Source of the DNA: Cubamyces lactineus
Lineage: Eukaryota > Basidiomycota > Agaricomycetes > Polyporales > Polyporaceae
Assembly: GCA_022376465.1 (NCBI GenBank)
Contig: JACDTU010000003.1
Coordinates: 2,480,001 to 2,544,000, forward strand
Direction of reading: 5' to 3'
DNA: 64,000 bases
Below the pieces are notes generated by a model. That model searched no databases. It was not told the origin of the DNA and worked only from the letters and a program-made list of their open reading frames with translations. Each line of letters begins with the position of its first letter. Positions within the stretch are counted from its first letter, which is position 1. The translations under genes and the position numbers were made by a program. Below are positions 12,210-25,151 of the stretch, in pieces.

Positions 12210-13145
12210 ATGCCAGGCGACATTCTCAACAAGAGGAAGATCGCCGTCCTTGGTTCTCGCTCAGTCGGTGCGTCCTGCCCCTGTCTTCCATCTCCCTTCC
12301 CCGCGCTCACGCGCCGCGCCCTCCCCCCTCTCCCGCGCGCGTCCCCCCGCCACAGGAAAGTCGTCGCTCGTTATTCAGTTCATCGAGAACCACTTCGTCG
12401 AGTCATACTACCCCACCATCGAGTCCGTCTTCAACAAGAACGTCTCCTACAAGGGCATCGACTACGACTGTGACATCATTGACACCGCAGGCCAGGTACG
12501 TTCCCCTCCTACCCTTTCCTCCCCGTCGCGTCCCCCCGCCAATACGAGACGAATGCTCCTGCAGGACGAGTACACCATCCTAAACTCCAAACACGCGATT
12601 GGCATCCATGGCTATGTCCTCGTGTATTCTGTCACGAACCGCAAGTCCTTCGACATGGTTCGCATCGTGTACGACAAGATCGTCAACTTCTGTGGCATGA
12701 ACTCCATCCCATGTGTAATAGTAGGCTCCAAAATCGACTTGCCAAACAGGTCCGTACGCTTCTTCCCCAGCAGCTGCGCGCAATTGCACACGCGTTTGCG
12801 TCCGCTCCTCGCGGCGGCACACGTCGCAGTCGCGCTCGTTCCGAGCCGTAGTCGCGAGACTTCCTTTCTCACGGTACTTTTCACTTTGCAGGCAAGTCAA
12901 CGCAACTGAGGCCGAAAAGTTAGCCGAAGACCTCGGCGCGGCCTTTATCGAGACGAGCGCAAAGAACAACGTCAATGTCTGTGAGTACCTGCTCTCCTCG
13001 CGCAGAATTTGCTCCCGCAAACATGGCGCTAATGCCGATGTGTGTCTGTATAGCGAAAGTATTTGAGCTATGCCTCGCCGAGATCGAGAAGCGGCAGCCA
13101 AATAGCAAACAAGAACCTCAAGCCAGCAAGTGCATCATCATGTGA
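12210..13145 (+). CDS. rhb1: Rheb-type small GTPase
   Basis: Rheb is a Ras-family GTPase that activates TORC1 and amino-acid uptake control at endomembranes. Exons 12210-12267, 12356-12495, 12565-12749, 12892-12980 and 13054-13145 give 187 residues. The P-loop is GSRSVGKSS, with the Arg typical of Rheb just before SVGKS. Then follow the switch I segment SYYPTIESVF, the G3 motif DTAGQDEY and the G5 motif ETSAKNN. The protein ends in CIIM, a CAAX box for farnesylation. The base-specificity motif reads GSKIDL, so Ser replaces the Asn of NKxD. Gene length, the P-loop and the CAAX box all fit Rheb better than Ras. Confidence 0.93.
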
Positions 13146-14843
13146 ACCAGACCCTGCACACCAACCACGCACACCTTGTCATTCAAGCGCAAGCTCCTCA
13201 CTCGCATCGCTCCATAGAAAGAACCCGCATTGCACGCATATACATCTCTTAATGGTCGGTATTGCCCCTTTTATGTTGTCCTTCTCACCCCTTGGGTTTT
13301 GTGGTGCATTCTCTGGCCGCCCGCATTTGGGTTTCTCTCCCCGTCCTACTCCCCCCTACTCCCTCTCCTCTCTCCTCCTCCTTCCTTTCCCCACCGCAGT
13401 CCCTCCATTCCCTACCCACCTCGTGGCGCGGCCTATTGCTCTTGCTGCTTGTCGTTGTCGTCCTAAGCTGACACATCGCTATCTTTGGCTTGCAGTATTC
13501 ATTCTTGTATATTCCGGACTGTCATTGACATTATCGCCCGCTCGTCATCGCCTTACCTCGCCATCTCACCCGTTGTCTTCCCCCCTCTCGTGTGTACAGC
13601 TTGTATGATCCCGTTGTTGTCCTGTCTTCTCTCCTCTTCCTCTCTCTATCTTCTTCTCCTTCCATCTTACCTTAGCCAACCCCTGAATCTCTTCGGGGCG
13701 CGCCGCATATATAAATGTATAGCTCTCCCAGAGGCTCATAGGTTCATAATCATTTTTCGCTCAAACGCTCATATAGCTCCCTTTGCATTCCTCCGCCTGC
13801 CTCGTTCCGGTTTTGTCTCGTCTCGTCCTTCTCCGTGGCCAGCCTCGTCTTGTTTCCGAACGGCACTGCGCGTCTCGCTCACCTCGCCACCAAGCCTCAG
13901 TCAAGCCGGCGAACGCTCCGAGAACTATCGCTTCCGACTGTTCGACAGCTGCTTCACAAGACTCACGCACGCCGGCTTTCTTCGACCTCGACCGCAAACT
14001 GCAACCGTGCCCGGATCTATGGGCGGCTCACCGCGTTACGGGCCAGCCTGTCCCGCGCGCTTTTGGGGATTCCCGACCGGGAGTCCAGGCAGGCCGCTGA
14101 CCGCTCTTGTGAGTACAATACCTCAACATGACCCGCATCGTGGCATGGTGAGACATTGTCAGATGTCATCGTGACCGTGCGGGCGCGCGTACCGCGCAGT
14201 CGAGCAGACTGCTGTACGTATGAACGAAATGACGTTTATGCACTCGGAGGTAATCTTGCCTGCTCTTCGTGTCTCTCGGTGCCTGGAAGTTTTCTCGTGC
14301 TCTCTCGACATTCGGCTACTATCTCGAGGCTCCAGATGCGACTTGGGTGTGCCGGTAGATCACACCTGACCATACGCGCGCGCGTACACATGTTCATCTG
14401 AGATGCCGACGTTTTGCTGCCGCGGTTGCCTGTTGTGGCAAACGAGTGAGCGGGCTTCTCGAGGACCTCGAACGTCCCCAGCCCCGCTCTTCTCAATTAT
14501 GCTCAATAGACTCCGGGGCGGCAAGAAGCTCACGGTCTCCAGGCGCCCGCCACAACTCACAACTCAACTCACCGTAGCGGCAAGCCCCCCGCATTCCCCG
14601 CACCCGTTCGGTCGGGCTGCCCCATCCCACCTAGCCCTTGCCTCGTCTGGCCTTGCCTGCAACCGCGTTGTCTTCTCAGGCTTCTCAGGGTGCTCGAGTC
14701 TGCCAGTCGCCTGCTGTACACTATTCCAAGGTATACACATTGCCACGGGTGCTCCTCGCAAGTGCAGTACACAGTATACGCATTCCAACAACAGCCGGTA
14801 CCAGTATATTCCATTGACCAGTCATCCCCCTCCTAGCCCACGC
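13146..14843. other. Intergenic region between convergent genes
   Basis: This 1.7-kb stretch follows the Rheb stop. It contains long pyrimidine-rich tracts (about 13,300-13,680) and one TATATAAAT-like string near 13,709. I found no open frame with recognisable domains. It probably holds the Rheb 3' UTR and the beta-mannosidase 3' UTR. Confidence 0.4.
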
Positions 14844-17800
14844 TCACGCGGACCCATCACCAAGGTACCGCGCCCGGATCTCGCGCCCATTGAGGCCCTT
14901 GACGAACAGGACCTGGGGGTCGTCGGGCACGAGGTCGATCGCCTGGTCCGACCAGTGCGCGTCCTCGGCGCCGTCGACGTCGAGCACGAGGCCCTTGACC
15001 GGCTTCGCCGTGGAGAGCTCGACGCGCGCGCCCTCTGGGCCCTCCTTGTCCCCTACGACGATCCGCAGCCCGACATCTGCAGGGAAGTGGATGTATTTGT
15101 ACGGCTCGGGCCTGGTGTGATGCACGTTAGCGTTCACAATGTAGTGGGAGGGGGGTAGTGTGGCCTTGTACGACATGTACATGTACGTGTACTTACCAGT
15201 TGGCGTACCGCCCGAGAACCGAGCCGTCCGCATCCAGCAGGCGTGCAGACACAATGATCGTCTTGGGCACCTCGCTCAATTTCGTGCGCACGGGCTGCCC
15301 AGGGAGCGCGCCCTCCCAGAGTTCAGTAGCAGAGTTCGGCTGGAGAACGACGTCCTGCCGGAACGTCTCGCGCCAGTCCGAGTGCAGGTCGAACGCGACG
15401 ACCTCGAGCGCAGCGCGCTTCGGCTCGAGCGTGCTGTTCGTGCCCCACACCGCGAGGCGCGTCTCGAGCGTGAAGGCCGCGGCCGAGAGCGGGTCCGCGA
15501 ACGTCTTGCGCTCGGTGCGCGCCATGCCGACCGTGTATGGCCGCAGCTCGCGCTTGATCGCGAAGTACGCCGGCTTCGGGCGGAGGAAGTAGTCCACGAT
15601 CGCCCAGGACGTGACCGGCCAGCAGTCGTTGATCTATAGGCACGTTCGTATAGAAGGGAGAGGGCGTCAGCATCCAGTATCGGCGTTCAACGCGGGAGTC
15701 ATTGAATGGTGCCAGGCCTGGGCATGCGCGTTTCATGTCGCTGTGGTGAACCACATGCAACGGAGCGCAGGCCTCGGACGGACGAGTCAATGTCGTGCGG
15801 ACGCTCACCTGCCAGACCAGGGCGCCGGCGGTGTACTCCCTGCCTTTGCCCTTCCAGTTTCGCCGCCAGAGGCGGTACGCCGCGGCGAGCGTCTCCGCTT
15901 GCATAATCTGCGTGTAATAGACGTAACTGGCGTGTTCCCCGGACGAAAGACAGACGGGAGGTGTCAGTGAGCCACACGTCACATTTCGCGCGCAACGGTC
16001 ACGCGGAGGGTGAGGGTAGAGCCAACTGACCTCTCAATGTCGAACGCGTGCTTGAAGTTCTCGACGAGGTAGAGCTGGGAGGGCAAGTCAGGTGAGCGGG
16101 AGCTGCTCTCACGACAACACCAGCACCGCGGCGCGGACGGGCTGCGGGGTATGCACGCACCTCCAGCCTGCGCTCGAAGCCATCGGCCTTGTTGTGGTTG
16201 CACATCGTTCTGGCGGTCGATTTCGTTAACGGAGACGTAAACGACGTCACACGCACAGTTCATTATGAAAATGCGTACCTGGACTGCGGGTATCGCTCGG
16301 ACTTGTCGCCACCGAGCCAATGGTCGACCGTACGAATGTTGGGGTATCCTTCCCTGAAGAACATCAGAGCGGTCAGTTGGTACGACGGACACAGTACGAA
16401 TGACTTCCTGATGAGAACCACATACATTCCGAATTCAGACACAAAGCGTCCCGCGAGCTTATTCCAGTTGTGCCATGGCTCTTGAGATCCGTGCCAGACG
16501 TTCCCTGTGGGAAGGTAGTTTCAGCTCCACGCATCCTTCGCCATCGCATATGCTCGCACGGGCTGGTCACGCACACTGGTGGAGGTCCCCATAGTTCTTG
16601 TCCGTAGTCGGCTTCCCGAACCCGCTGTACGGGGAGCTGCGGTGGTAGTGCACGTCGCACAGCCGCTCGACGACGGACGGAAGCAGCCTCTCGTAAATGT
16701 GCCGCGCGGGGAAATTGGTCTTCCTGAAGTCGGACTTCTCGTCGGAATAGTCGAGCTCGAGCTTCAGGCTCTCCGCGATCTGATAATCTGCAGCCCATCA
16801 TCGGGCACGCATCGATGTGTGGTGAGATGGGGCTTCTCGACGCTCGAGGACGAGCGCGTGCGCGAAGAAGTTCTCGGCTCACCCTCGTTGTTACCCGCTG
16901 TCAGGGGCAATCGGGGAGAAATCAGTATTCGGATGCCCGCTATGTTCGAGCGTCGAACGCACCGAAGATCACGATGGAAGGATGGTGTCGCAGTCTCTTC
17001 ACGTTTTGTTCGGCCTCTAGCTCGACCGACTTTGTGAACGAGTCGTATGCGGGGTACTGCGTCGGAAGCGAGATCAGGTTTACGACACTCCCAGATTCGC
17101 ACGTTCATACCTGCCCGCAGCCGAACATGAAGTCCTGCCACACCATGATGCCGAGCTCTGCGAACCATTCAGCTGTGAGATTCGGAATGCAGGGGTGCGT
17201 ATGAGACCGACCGTCGCAGATGTCGTAGAACGCGTCCGCTTCGTAAATGCCGCCACCCCAGACGCGGATCATGTTCTGGTTGCCGTCCACAAGTAATTTG
17301 AGCCATTGCCGGTACCTCTCGGGAGTCATTCTAGCACGATATTGTTAGCAATTCTCAGGCTGTTCAGCCGTACATAGGTCTCGTGAGGCACATACTCCGT
17401 GAGGAACGAATCAGCTGGTATCCAGTTCGATCCTACATGACTGGCATTAGAATGTGCATATATAAATGAAGCACAAGAATACCCACCACCGCAGAAGATG
17501 CGGACATTGTTGACCTCAAACAAGAAAGTCCGGCCTTCCTGGTCGACAAGCTCGTCTTGCACCACGCTTACGCGACGGAAGGCGAACTTCTGACTCTTGC
17601 GGTCCAACAAATGCCCGTCCTGTACCATTCACAAGAGTAGGAATTTTGTTGAGTACTAATCCGGATAGATAAACACGAAATGACAAAACCTTGTCGGTGA
17701 TCACGATCTCGACGCTGTATATCGGCTGTTTCCCATATCCGACGGGGTACCATAACTCCAGAATACCAGTGGAGAGCTTGAAGTGCGCCTCCGCGCGCTC

Positions 17801-18978
17801 GCTCTTGATCGTCAAGTTGCTTTGGCCGATGACGACCTTGCCTTCAGGATCTTTGACGGTCACGGCAGCGATAGTGTACTCGCTCTTCGATAACTCGAAG
17901 GAGACATCTAGGGCGGCCGCGAGCTGCTCGTTCACTCGAGGACGGATGTCGATGTCGGCGATCCGGATGGTGTATGTCTCAAGCCGGATAGGCTTCCAGG
18001 GCCCGACGGTCATCAAGACCGGGCCTATGTAGTGTATCCTAGCGGTTAGTGTGAATACACCAGGGAGTGAGGCAACAGGCTAACCCCAATCCCAGCCGTA
18101 GCTATAGGAGCAACAAAGTGAGTGGTCTGCTATTGGACAGTAGATATCCACAAACTCACTTGTACTGCGCCTTGCGGACGTGAAGCCGGCTGGAGTCGCC
18201 GTTCCACAGGTTCAGCTTTCCGTGTTTCTGCTCGAGCTCTCGACCCTGCGTCATTTCCGTGAGCACCAAAGACGACCATGTTGTAGTGCCCGGAACTACC
18301 TTGCGGAAAGCACTAGCGAACGTCAAAACAAGGTCGTTGTCGCCTGCCTTAATATGGCCCTTGACCGGGACCCTGTGGGCCACAAACTGGTTGTCGGTTC
18401 TACCAGCCAACAGTCAGCATGATCGCCGGATTGGTTGCCCGATGCTATACATACTCGAGTATTTTATGCCCATTCTGGCGATGATGTCAGCGGGGAAGCA
18501 CGTTGTGGTAGATGTATACTAGCAGTTTGCTCACAAGTTCAACGACCGCGAAGGTATCGAGGCCGTCAAAGACGAGATCGACATTGTCCGCCTCGACTTC
18601 TGCCTCGCTCGCGGTGAACCGCGTCTTGAACGCCCAATCGGCTTCGCCGATCCCTAGCACGAGTAATATCTATGGTCAGGACGACGGACTGCAAACGGAA
18701 ATCATTGACACAACGGAGCGCTCACATTGCACATCCCATTCGTGCAGGCCGATGAACTAGAAGACCCTCGGTTGAGTGATTGAATGTACGCAGATCCTTA
18801 CACGCGCAGTACTCACCGGGTCTGGGATCTTCTTGAGCTTGAGCAGCTCTACGTGCACCGTCGTCGGGAAACTATGCACGGGTAACCATTCGCCATCTTT
18901 CACGGCATCTTGTTCTCCACCTGCGACCTTGGCGAACGTCCACCCCTCGCTCAGCTCTCTAGAGTTATTGGCGGTCAT
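14844..18978 (-). CDS. Beta-mannosidase, GH2 family, intracellular (type B) form
   Basis: This enzyme removes beta-linked mannose from manno-oligosaccharides. The ATG at 18978 begins [17 protein letters not shown] with no signal peptide, as in fungal type B enzymes. The N-terminal sugar-binding and beta-sandwich region includes YGWDWGPV. The central (beta/alpha)8 part has [30 protein letters not shown] and the catalytic acid/base in AGNNEDYQ. The nucleophile lies in RFVSEFGM near 16,430. The C-terminal beta domains end in YLGDGSA followed by TGA at 14844. The gene has many short introns. The acid/base Glu is encoded on a 15-nt exon (16897-16883) flanked by GT-AG introns. The whole frame can be read without disabling changes. 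Estimated length is about 850-900 residues, normal for the family. Confidence 0.93.
16883..16897 (-). other. 15-nt micro-exon carrying the catalytic acid/base Glu
   Basis: On the minus strand an intron ends cctgacag at 16898 and the next begins gtgagc at 16882. The 15 nt between them supply the end of one codon, Gly-Asn-Asn-Glu, and the first base of the following Asp. Without this exon the conserved FAGNNEDYQ block cannot be formed. Confidence 0.8.
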
Positions 18979-19414
18979 TGTCGTCGTTTTCGAATTCGCC
19001 GTCGACGCGTAGTGATTACGAGCGATAGAGGTGGTCGTGAGATGATATTCGTGCTGAGATCACCCATCCTTAATAACCAGGTTCGTACCAGCCACGGCCC
19101 ATAGCATAGATTTGGAAGAGCTACAGGGTCAGCTGGCACGCGAAACCCCTCAAGACACGGGAGGGAAACGACCGAGATTTCCCCGCTCGTGCCGTGTCCT
19201 CTATCGTGCCGTCATCGAGATCGACAATCGGGCGGCGCGGCTTCCCGGACTTTACGGACCTCAGACCATCATCGTCCACCGCGACTGTGTTGCACTCGAT
19301 TCTCAACCCATAGGGAACAAGTGATCCTCACTAGCAATGCTCATGCATTGTGTCATAATATTGGGACCATCCCTCTCTCGGGCTCTTGCGTCACCGGTAA
19401 ATCGTGAGCATGGG
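18979..19414. other. Beta-mannosidase promoter and HET-gene 3' spacer removed
   Basis: These 436 bp lie between the HET gene start side and the mannosidase: reading leftward they are downstream of the HET gene and upstream of the mannosidase ATG. No gene or repeat is visible. Confidence 0.4.
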
Positions 19415-21614
19415 TCATACAAGCACTATCCCTACTGGTGAAGCCTCATTCTCACAGAACCGTCGCAAAACGTCGTAGCGGTCCGCAGTACTCCGTGACG
19501 CTTTCCAGAACCCCACCCTCTCATAGACGTCACCTTTCGCGAGCTCTGCGCTCCGCCGGATGCTCCAAGCCGTCCGAGCGACCACCAGTCCGCGAATGTC
19601 AGATTCCAAGGCGGTGAGTAGCACGATGCATACGTCATGAAGCTCATCATCATCTCCGTCGTAGTCAAGTCTGACCACTTGTAAGACCTCCACCCAGCTA
19701 GCCCTGGGCCCCACAGAGAGCGTGTGCGTGTCGCAGCTGGTAGGATTTTGTTGAAGCTTGACTACAACAAGCCTGAGACCGTCCGCATCCGCAGCGCCAT
19801 CCCACTCGCATGGGAGGAGCACAGCACGAAGGCCAAGGTGTCCGCCTGGCTGGACCGACCCAAAGCGGAGAATGTCGTCTTGGGGCACGACGTTGCATTC
19901 CAGTACTTCCACCATGGGATGGTGCATGACAAACTCCCTCCAAGTCTCGTAAGTGATACCATGGTCTGTGGATGCCCAAGACCACGAAGGAGCGTATGGA
20001 TGTTCTCGAGGGCGTTGGCGGCCGGAACATCGGCCTTTGCTCTCCCAGAGGAGATCTTCAAGGAGCGTGTCGCGCCACAAGCCTGCGGCGTAGATAGGGC
20101 CGAGGTGAGGGGCGAAGACCTCCGCGATGGCTGCGCACGCTAGCAGCTTGTCCTCCCGGTAAGAGAGCAGGCGGTTCGAGTAGTTCTCGACTATCACAAG
20201 CCATCTATACCGTATCGCCTTCCACTCGTCGGAACCAGGCAAGATTGGTGGACCGGTCACCGGGATGACATCGTAAAGCGGGAGGGTCACGAAGGGAGGC
20301 TCTGACATCGCTCTCCGACTGCAGCCAACATTGGAATGGCCCATCTGGCAACTAAGGGAGAGCGTATCCGGGTTGAAGACGAGAGATCGGGTGGACAGAA
20401 GTCCCTCCTGTAGACACCACCCTCGTCTCTTCGTCTCGTAGCGCAAGGGGTGTTCGTCGTAGTAGATGTCTTCAAGCATCTCATTGCGCAAGTATACCGT
20501 TCCGACCCTCGTCGTATGCAGCGTTCGATCGATGTTCTCAGCTCGTACAGGACAGATGAAAGGCAGGGCAGCCCCGGGATCCGGCAGCGGGCGATCCTGT
20601 AGGAAGCCCTCTGATACGCTGGCGGCGCTCGCAGCGTTGATAACCAAGTGCGCGTGGCGATATACTTTGCACATCGATGCCAGTTCGCGGTGTTTGTCCT
20701 CTGGTGAGTCCTGGACGATGCACAGGCTATCGAGCCACAGCAAGTCAACGCCGAGTGCATGTGTGACGTGAATGGCATCGCGAATAGTCCTGGGGAGCTG
20801 CGCGACCGCAATCCCGACGTTGGTGTAAGACTCCAAGTTGTCGCTCGTCGTCTGGTAAGATTGGAGTCTGACGCCCCAGACGTAGCTGAGCGCTATGTAC
20901 CGCGCACCGTGCATGTCGTCCCTCGTCTGGATGAGTCGCACGCGAAGAGTGTCAGAGCAGTCGATGAGCCGGGTTGGAAGCCAAGGAGCCGAATGAAGCG
21001 CCCTGGTTTGTTGGCAAACTTCATGGCTGCTCGCGCACTCCTCCATCCAGGCCTTCGCCATAGCCAATACTTGGGGTGCGCCTACGCGTGGGATGGGCAT
21101 CCGGTCCTCGATATACGCAGCCGCAGGATCATCTGATACTCTCCCTCGATGTGAGCAATGGAACGACGAGACGTCTCTCGAACGCACCTGCACACGCCTT
21201 TGGGTTGTAGACGCGAGTTATGATCGTTTCACGGTATTTGACAATGATGTCCAAGACCCCGGAAAACAAAGGCTTCCGCTGTCTGTGCGCTATGGGCTGT
21301 CGACACCCAACCCGGACGTGAACCTTCTCGTCGGGAACGAGACCCCCAGCTGAGAGTTGAGACGAGATGTCGTCTAGAAAGTGTGTGTCGAGGAATCGAC
21401 ACCATAGACAGCCGGAGCGGGCGCACTGCAGCCACGCAGCCAACGAGACGGTGTACCCACAGCCTCCGATCAGTCGTTGCGACTCCCTGCCATCGGGGGA
21501 GTCCTTATGAGCCTTTTTGACCCGTATGTCGTCGCTCTTGATCCCGAATTGTGCAGCAAAGACACTTTCCCATGCGAGCGCGCAGATGTTGTGTGGTCTG
21601 GGCGGTAGTGCCAT
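19415..21614 (-). CDS. HET-domain (heterokaryon incompatibility) protein
   Basis: Two exons, 21614-21188 and 21138-19415, separated by a 49-nt intron (gtgcg...gag), give 716 residues. The start is the first in-frame ATG; the frame opens earlier only through a TTG after a stop. The N-terminal part is Cys-rich (CARSGCLWC). The HET domain begins with RYIALSYVWG and continues with LPRTIRDAIHVTHALGVDLL and LDSLCIVQDS, the three standard HET blocks, then YRHAHLVINAASA. In ascomycetes HET domains trigger regulated cell death on non-self recognition. In basidiomycetes they are numerous and mostly of unknown role. The region after the domain is not recognisable. No NACHT, WD or other partner domain is fused. 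Confidence 0.9.
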
Positions 21615-22689
21615 GAGCTCGTCGGTGCCAGTCGCGCGTATAACCAAAGCTTAAGAGGGGACCGGGCGTAGCTATAGCGGGGAACTTGAAGTGGGGTCGA
21701 AGCCACTTCAATAAGGGCTCAAACGGGGCCCGGGGTGGCGTGGCGTGAGCGCAACGAGATCTCGAGAAGCCAGAAAAGGCGCATGGCAACATGTAGGCGC
21801 GAGATGGATGACGAGAACTCAATATGGCACTGTATAGATACACCAGTGAGAACGTGAGGAGTCTGTGAGGAGTCTTCAACTCGGATATGCAGGACGAACG
21901 ACTGTCTTCCGGCCGCCGACACCGGGGACATCGGAGGGCATCGGCCTGTGGAACCGCTCGTTACACGAGAAACCCAAGATATAGTTAGATATCAAATGTT
22001 GTTCTTTGTAACAGCATATGTGCTACCTTTGTCTTTTGCTAGTAACATCGGTCTTTCAAGATGTAACTAGCGTGTAACGCGGTTTTTGCGTAACATTTGA
22101 GGTTTGATTAGCGTGGCACATTCGGTGAAACGCCATGCTACATATCGCTAGCGATTACGATATAATATCAATGTAACCACTTATCTCACAGGTCGGTGCC
22201 CCCCGGCAGCGAGCCTGCTCGAACTTGCCCAAGTCGATGTGAGGCGGGAAGGTAAGTGTATGCGACAGGCCAGCGTCTACGCACCTGTACTTTCAGTGAC
22301 CCGGGCTCGTGCGAAGATACCGCAGGTTGTCGCGGACCAGTCCTTCTTCTTCAAGTACTAGTACTAGGAGGGCCCCATGCACAGCCTGTGCTCCCTGTAA
22401 TTGGGTCTATTAATATACACTAATTCGCTCAAGCTTTGTCGGTTATTCAGTCAACCATGCGCTAGAATATATCCTCGATCGCGAGCGCGAGGTTTCCAGT
22501 CGCAGTCACTGTGCCCGAGAGAACCGGTGTAGCAGAAGCAAATGTCTAGTCATACAGTGTCGTGTACTACAAGCAATCGTGCACAGCGCGTCATGAACGT
22601 CATGGAGTCGACGGTGGGATCACCCAAATCCCAATGAACCCAACAGAGTCTCGCCCTCCTCGGCGCGCAACTCTTGAGCCTCATCATGT
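21615..22689. other. Intergenic, HET promoter and MFS 3' region
   Basis: This stretch of about 1.1 kb contains an AT-richer block at 21,960-22,190, unlike the GC-rich surroundings. No gene, tRNA or clear repeat was found. It should include the HET promoter. Confidence 0.4.
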
Positions 22690-24571
22690 TCACGTAATGA
22701 AGCGGAAGCCCGCAGGACGTCCCTCCTCCTGCTCCTTCTGCGCGAACTCGCGGTTCTTCTTCTCGAGGTGCCGCTTGAAGAGGTAGCACATGATGATGCA
22801 CAGCCCGTTCGTCGATATGCAGATCGCGTACGAGTGCGCGTACGTCGGGCCCCAGTTCTTTGGCCACACGTAGCTGTTGGAACGCACAGGATACCTGGTG
22901 AGCGACGGGGACGGGGAGAGTGGGTGGAACCATATAACTTACGAGCCGGCGATGTTTCCGAGCTGCGAGAACGCGTTGATGAACGCTAGCGCGACGGCAC
23001 GCTTGGATGGTGGGCGGGGGATCGAATTGCTGACCCAAGTGAGGAAGATGATGAATCCAGCATAGGATTGTGCCATCAGGAAGCTGCAAATATTGGTCAG
23101 TGCTCGTCCTTTTCTAACGAGACACTGTTGAACACGTACAGAGAGATATAGCGTGCAGCGAGGTTCATCGTCGAAATGGCGATGATGAATCCGACGATAC
23201 CAAACGCAAGCGGGATGGCGATGTGCCAGAACCGCTCGCGGGACCTATCGGAGTGCCTGCACATGCAGAACGCAACGATGGTCGCAAAGACCCACGGAGG
23301 GGCGCAGAGCAGGAGCGTGATCGTGGTGCTGTAGCCCATAGTCGCGCTGAGAGTCGGGAAGAACGCGTTGAAAGACAGGGAGACGACCAGGCTCGTGAGC
23401 GCGAGCGCGAGCCACCAGACCTTCCAGTCCGTCATGGCCATAACCAGACCGTGGAACTGGCCACCGGACTCGGTCTCAGACTCGTCGCCCACGCCGACGT
23501 CCTCCTCCATACGCTTCTCGGCGAGGCGGACCTCCTCGGGGCTCAGCCAGGTGTGCGAAGTGGCGGGGAAGTCAGGGAGGATGAAGATGGCGCACACGGC
23601 GACGAACATCGTGAGCGCGCCCTCAATGTAGAAGAGCCACCTAGCAGTCGAGAATCAGTACAAGTCCCGAAGATTGTGGAGTTTCCGAACTTACCGCCAG
23701 GCGGAGTGGCCGAGTCGGCCCTCCATTCCGTCGAGGATACCAGACGCAATCAGAGATCCGAAAGCATTACTGATCAGACTACCGCAAGAGAGGATGGCAG
23801 TGCGCATGCCCAACTCGGAACGCTTGTACCACTTGGACAGCAGGAAGAGCGCTCCAGGGAAGAACGCCGCCTCCACGAAACCGAGGAAGAAGCGCGTAAG
23901 CAGCGCGCCGACGAAGCTAGCGCCACGGTGGTGTGAGCATCATATGATGGCTACTGCGGTTCAAGAGACGGAGCTCACTTCTTCGTGATACCGGTCAAAG
24001 TAGAGATCATTCCCCAGACGATCATGCAGCACGGGAGGTATATCGATGGCTTCCCGATGTAATTAAGGAACATATTTCTGTGGGCAGTGTCATGAGAAAA
24101 GATATTGATGCGGAATGTGGCCGGCGCTGCTTACGAGGGTATTTGCATGAGGATATATCCGACGTAGAGAATACTGAGGAGTGTGTTGAACTCCTGGCCC
24201 TTGAGGTTGAGGTCCTTCTCAAACCCTCGCAAACGTGCCGCTCTACGTGAAGAATGTCAGGACGAAGTCTGAAAAGCCGTTCGATCATACATACGATGCA
24301 TTATTCCGATCAATCTGTGAGTGTGTTCGTTAGTGCTGTATCGTCTCGCCAAGACGAGGAAAACACGTACATAGTTGAGGATATAGATTACAATGAGGAT
24401 GGACATGCGGATATCAAGCTTGAGAAGGAGCTTCTTCTCGAGCTTCTTCCTGGCCTCGTGACCACCAAACTCCTCGTCGATGTTGTGCTGAGGGTCTGCC
24501 TCGACGTCGCGCCTGTTCTCGAAGCCGGCGTCATCGTGGTCCTTTTCGTTCAGAGACGACGCAGAAGTCAT
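22690..24571 (-). CDS. MFS transporter, allantoate permease (Dal5/ACS) type
   Basis: This is a 12-helix plasma-membrane carrier of the anion:cation symporter family, whose members move allantoate, nicotinate, vitamins and other organic anions; the substrate here cannot be read from sequence. It starts at ATG 24571 (MTSASSLNEKDHDD), ends in GRPAGFRFIT, TGA at 22690. Helix 1 is MSILIVIYILNY, then IDRNN encoded on a 20-nt micro-exon (24314-24295). Further landmarks are LYVGYILMQIPSNMFLNYIG, the FFLGFVEAAFFPGALFLLS block, WRWLFYIEGALT and SQLGNIAGSYVWP. The first 45 residues and the last 25 are charged and cytosolic. The gene is a close paralogue of the one at 28735-30611, in opposite orientation. 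Confidence 0.9.
24295..24314 (-). other. 20-nt micro-exon (IDRNN motif)
   Basis: An exon of only 20 nt, with an acceptor ending cacag and a donor gtatgt, encodes I-D-R-N-N-A plus two bases. The paralogue has an exon of identical length at 28992-29011. Confidence 0.8.
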
Positions 24572-25151
24572 GGCGGGCGACGTGAACGGAGAAGAGGGCG
24601 AGACTGGTGAGGAACTCCGGGGAGAAGGGAGATAGGAAAGCAAACGCTTACGGGGAGGAGCTTATAACGTGCGGACGAGCGCCCAGTCCGGGGCCAGAGG
24701 CGGGGGAAGGACATGGAAAGGCCACCCCAGACGACGATATTGCGGAGAAATCCGTTCCAGGCGGGGAATGTGGGGGGCTCTGGGGAGGAAGGAGTGTTGA
24801 TCCTCCTCCTCTCCGTTTTCCCGACAATCGTCCCTCATGTCTCTTTCCTGCCAAGACGCGGCCGCGGGGCGCTGCTTCTACACTCCGACCGTCGCCGCTG
24901 CAATGACCTGGTGACGGCCATCAACGCGCAGGGATCGGAGAGCGAACACGCCGCCGGGGAGACGGACCGTAGGCTACCGTGGGCACGATCGATCAGAGAA
25001 AAACATTTGTGGAGAAGGAACAAGCTCACTGCCGACAGGAACATCCTCTCATAACAATCCAGGGCTCTCCCCGCCTGTCATCCCAGCTCCTCCTCTGTCA
25101 TCCTACCATCCTCATCATCCTTGGCTTACTTCTTTCCTCAGCCTCGTACCA
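24572..25151. other. Divergent promoter between MFS-1 and the tRNA-editing gene
   Basis: These 580 bp separate two outward-reading genes. No further gene is visible. Pyrimidine-rich sequence (25,080-25,145) precedes the right-hand ATG. Confidence 0.4.

Noticed and set aside
21615..21647. Longer start for the HET protein
   Set aside because: The upstream codon is TTG just after an in-frame stop; the first ATG is at 21,614.
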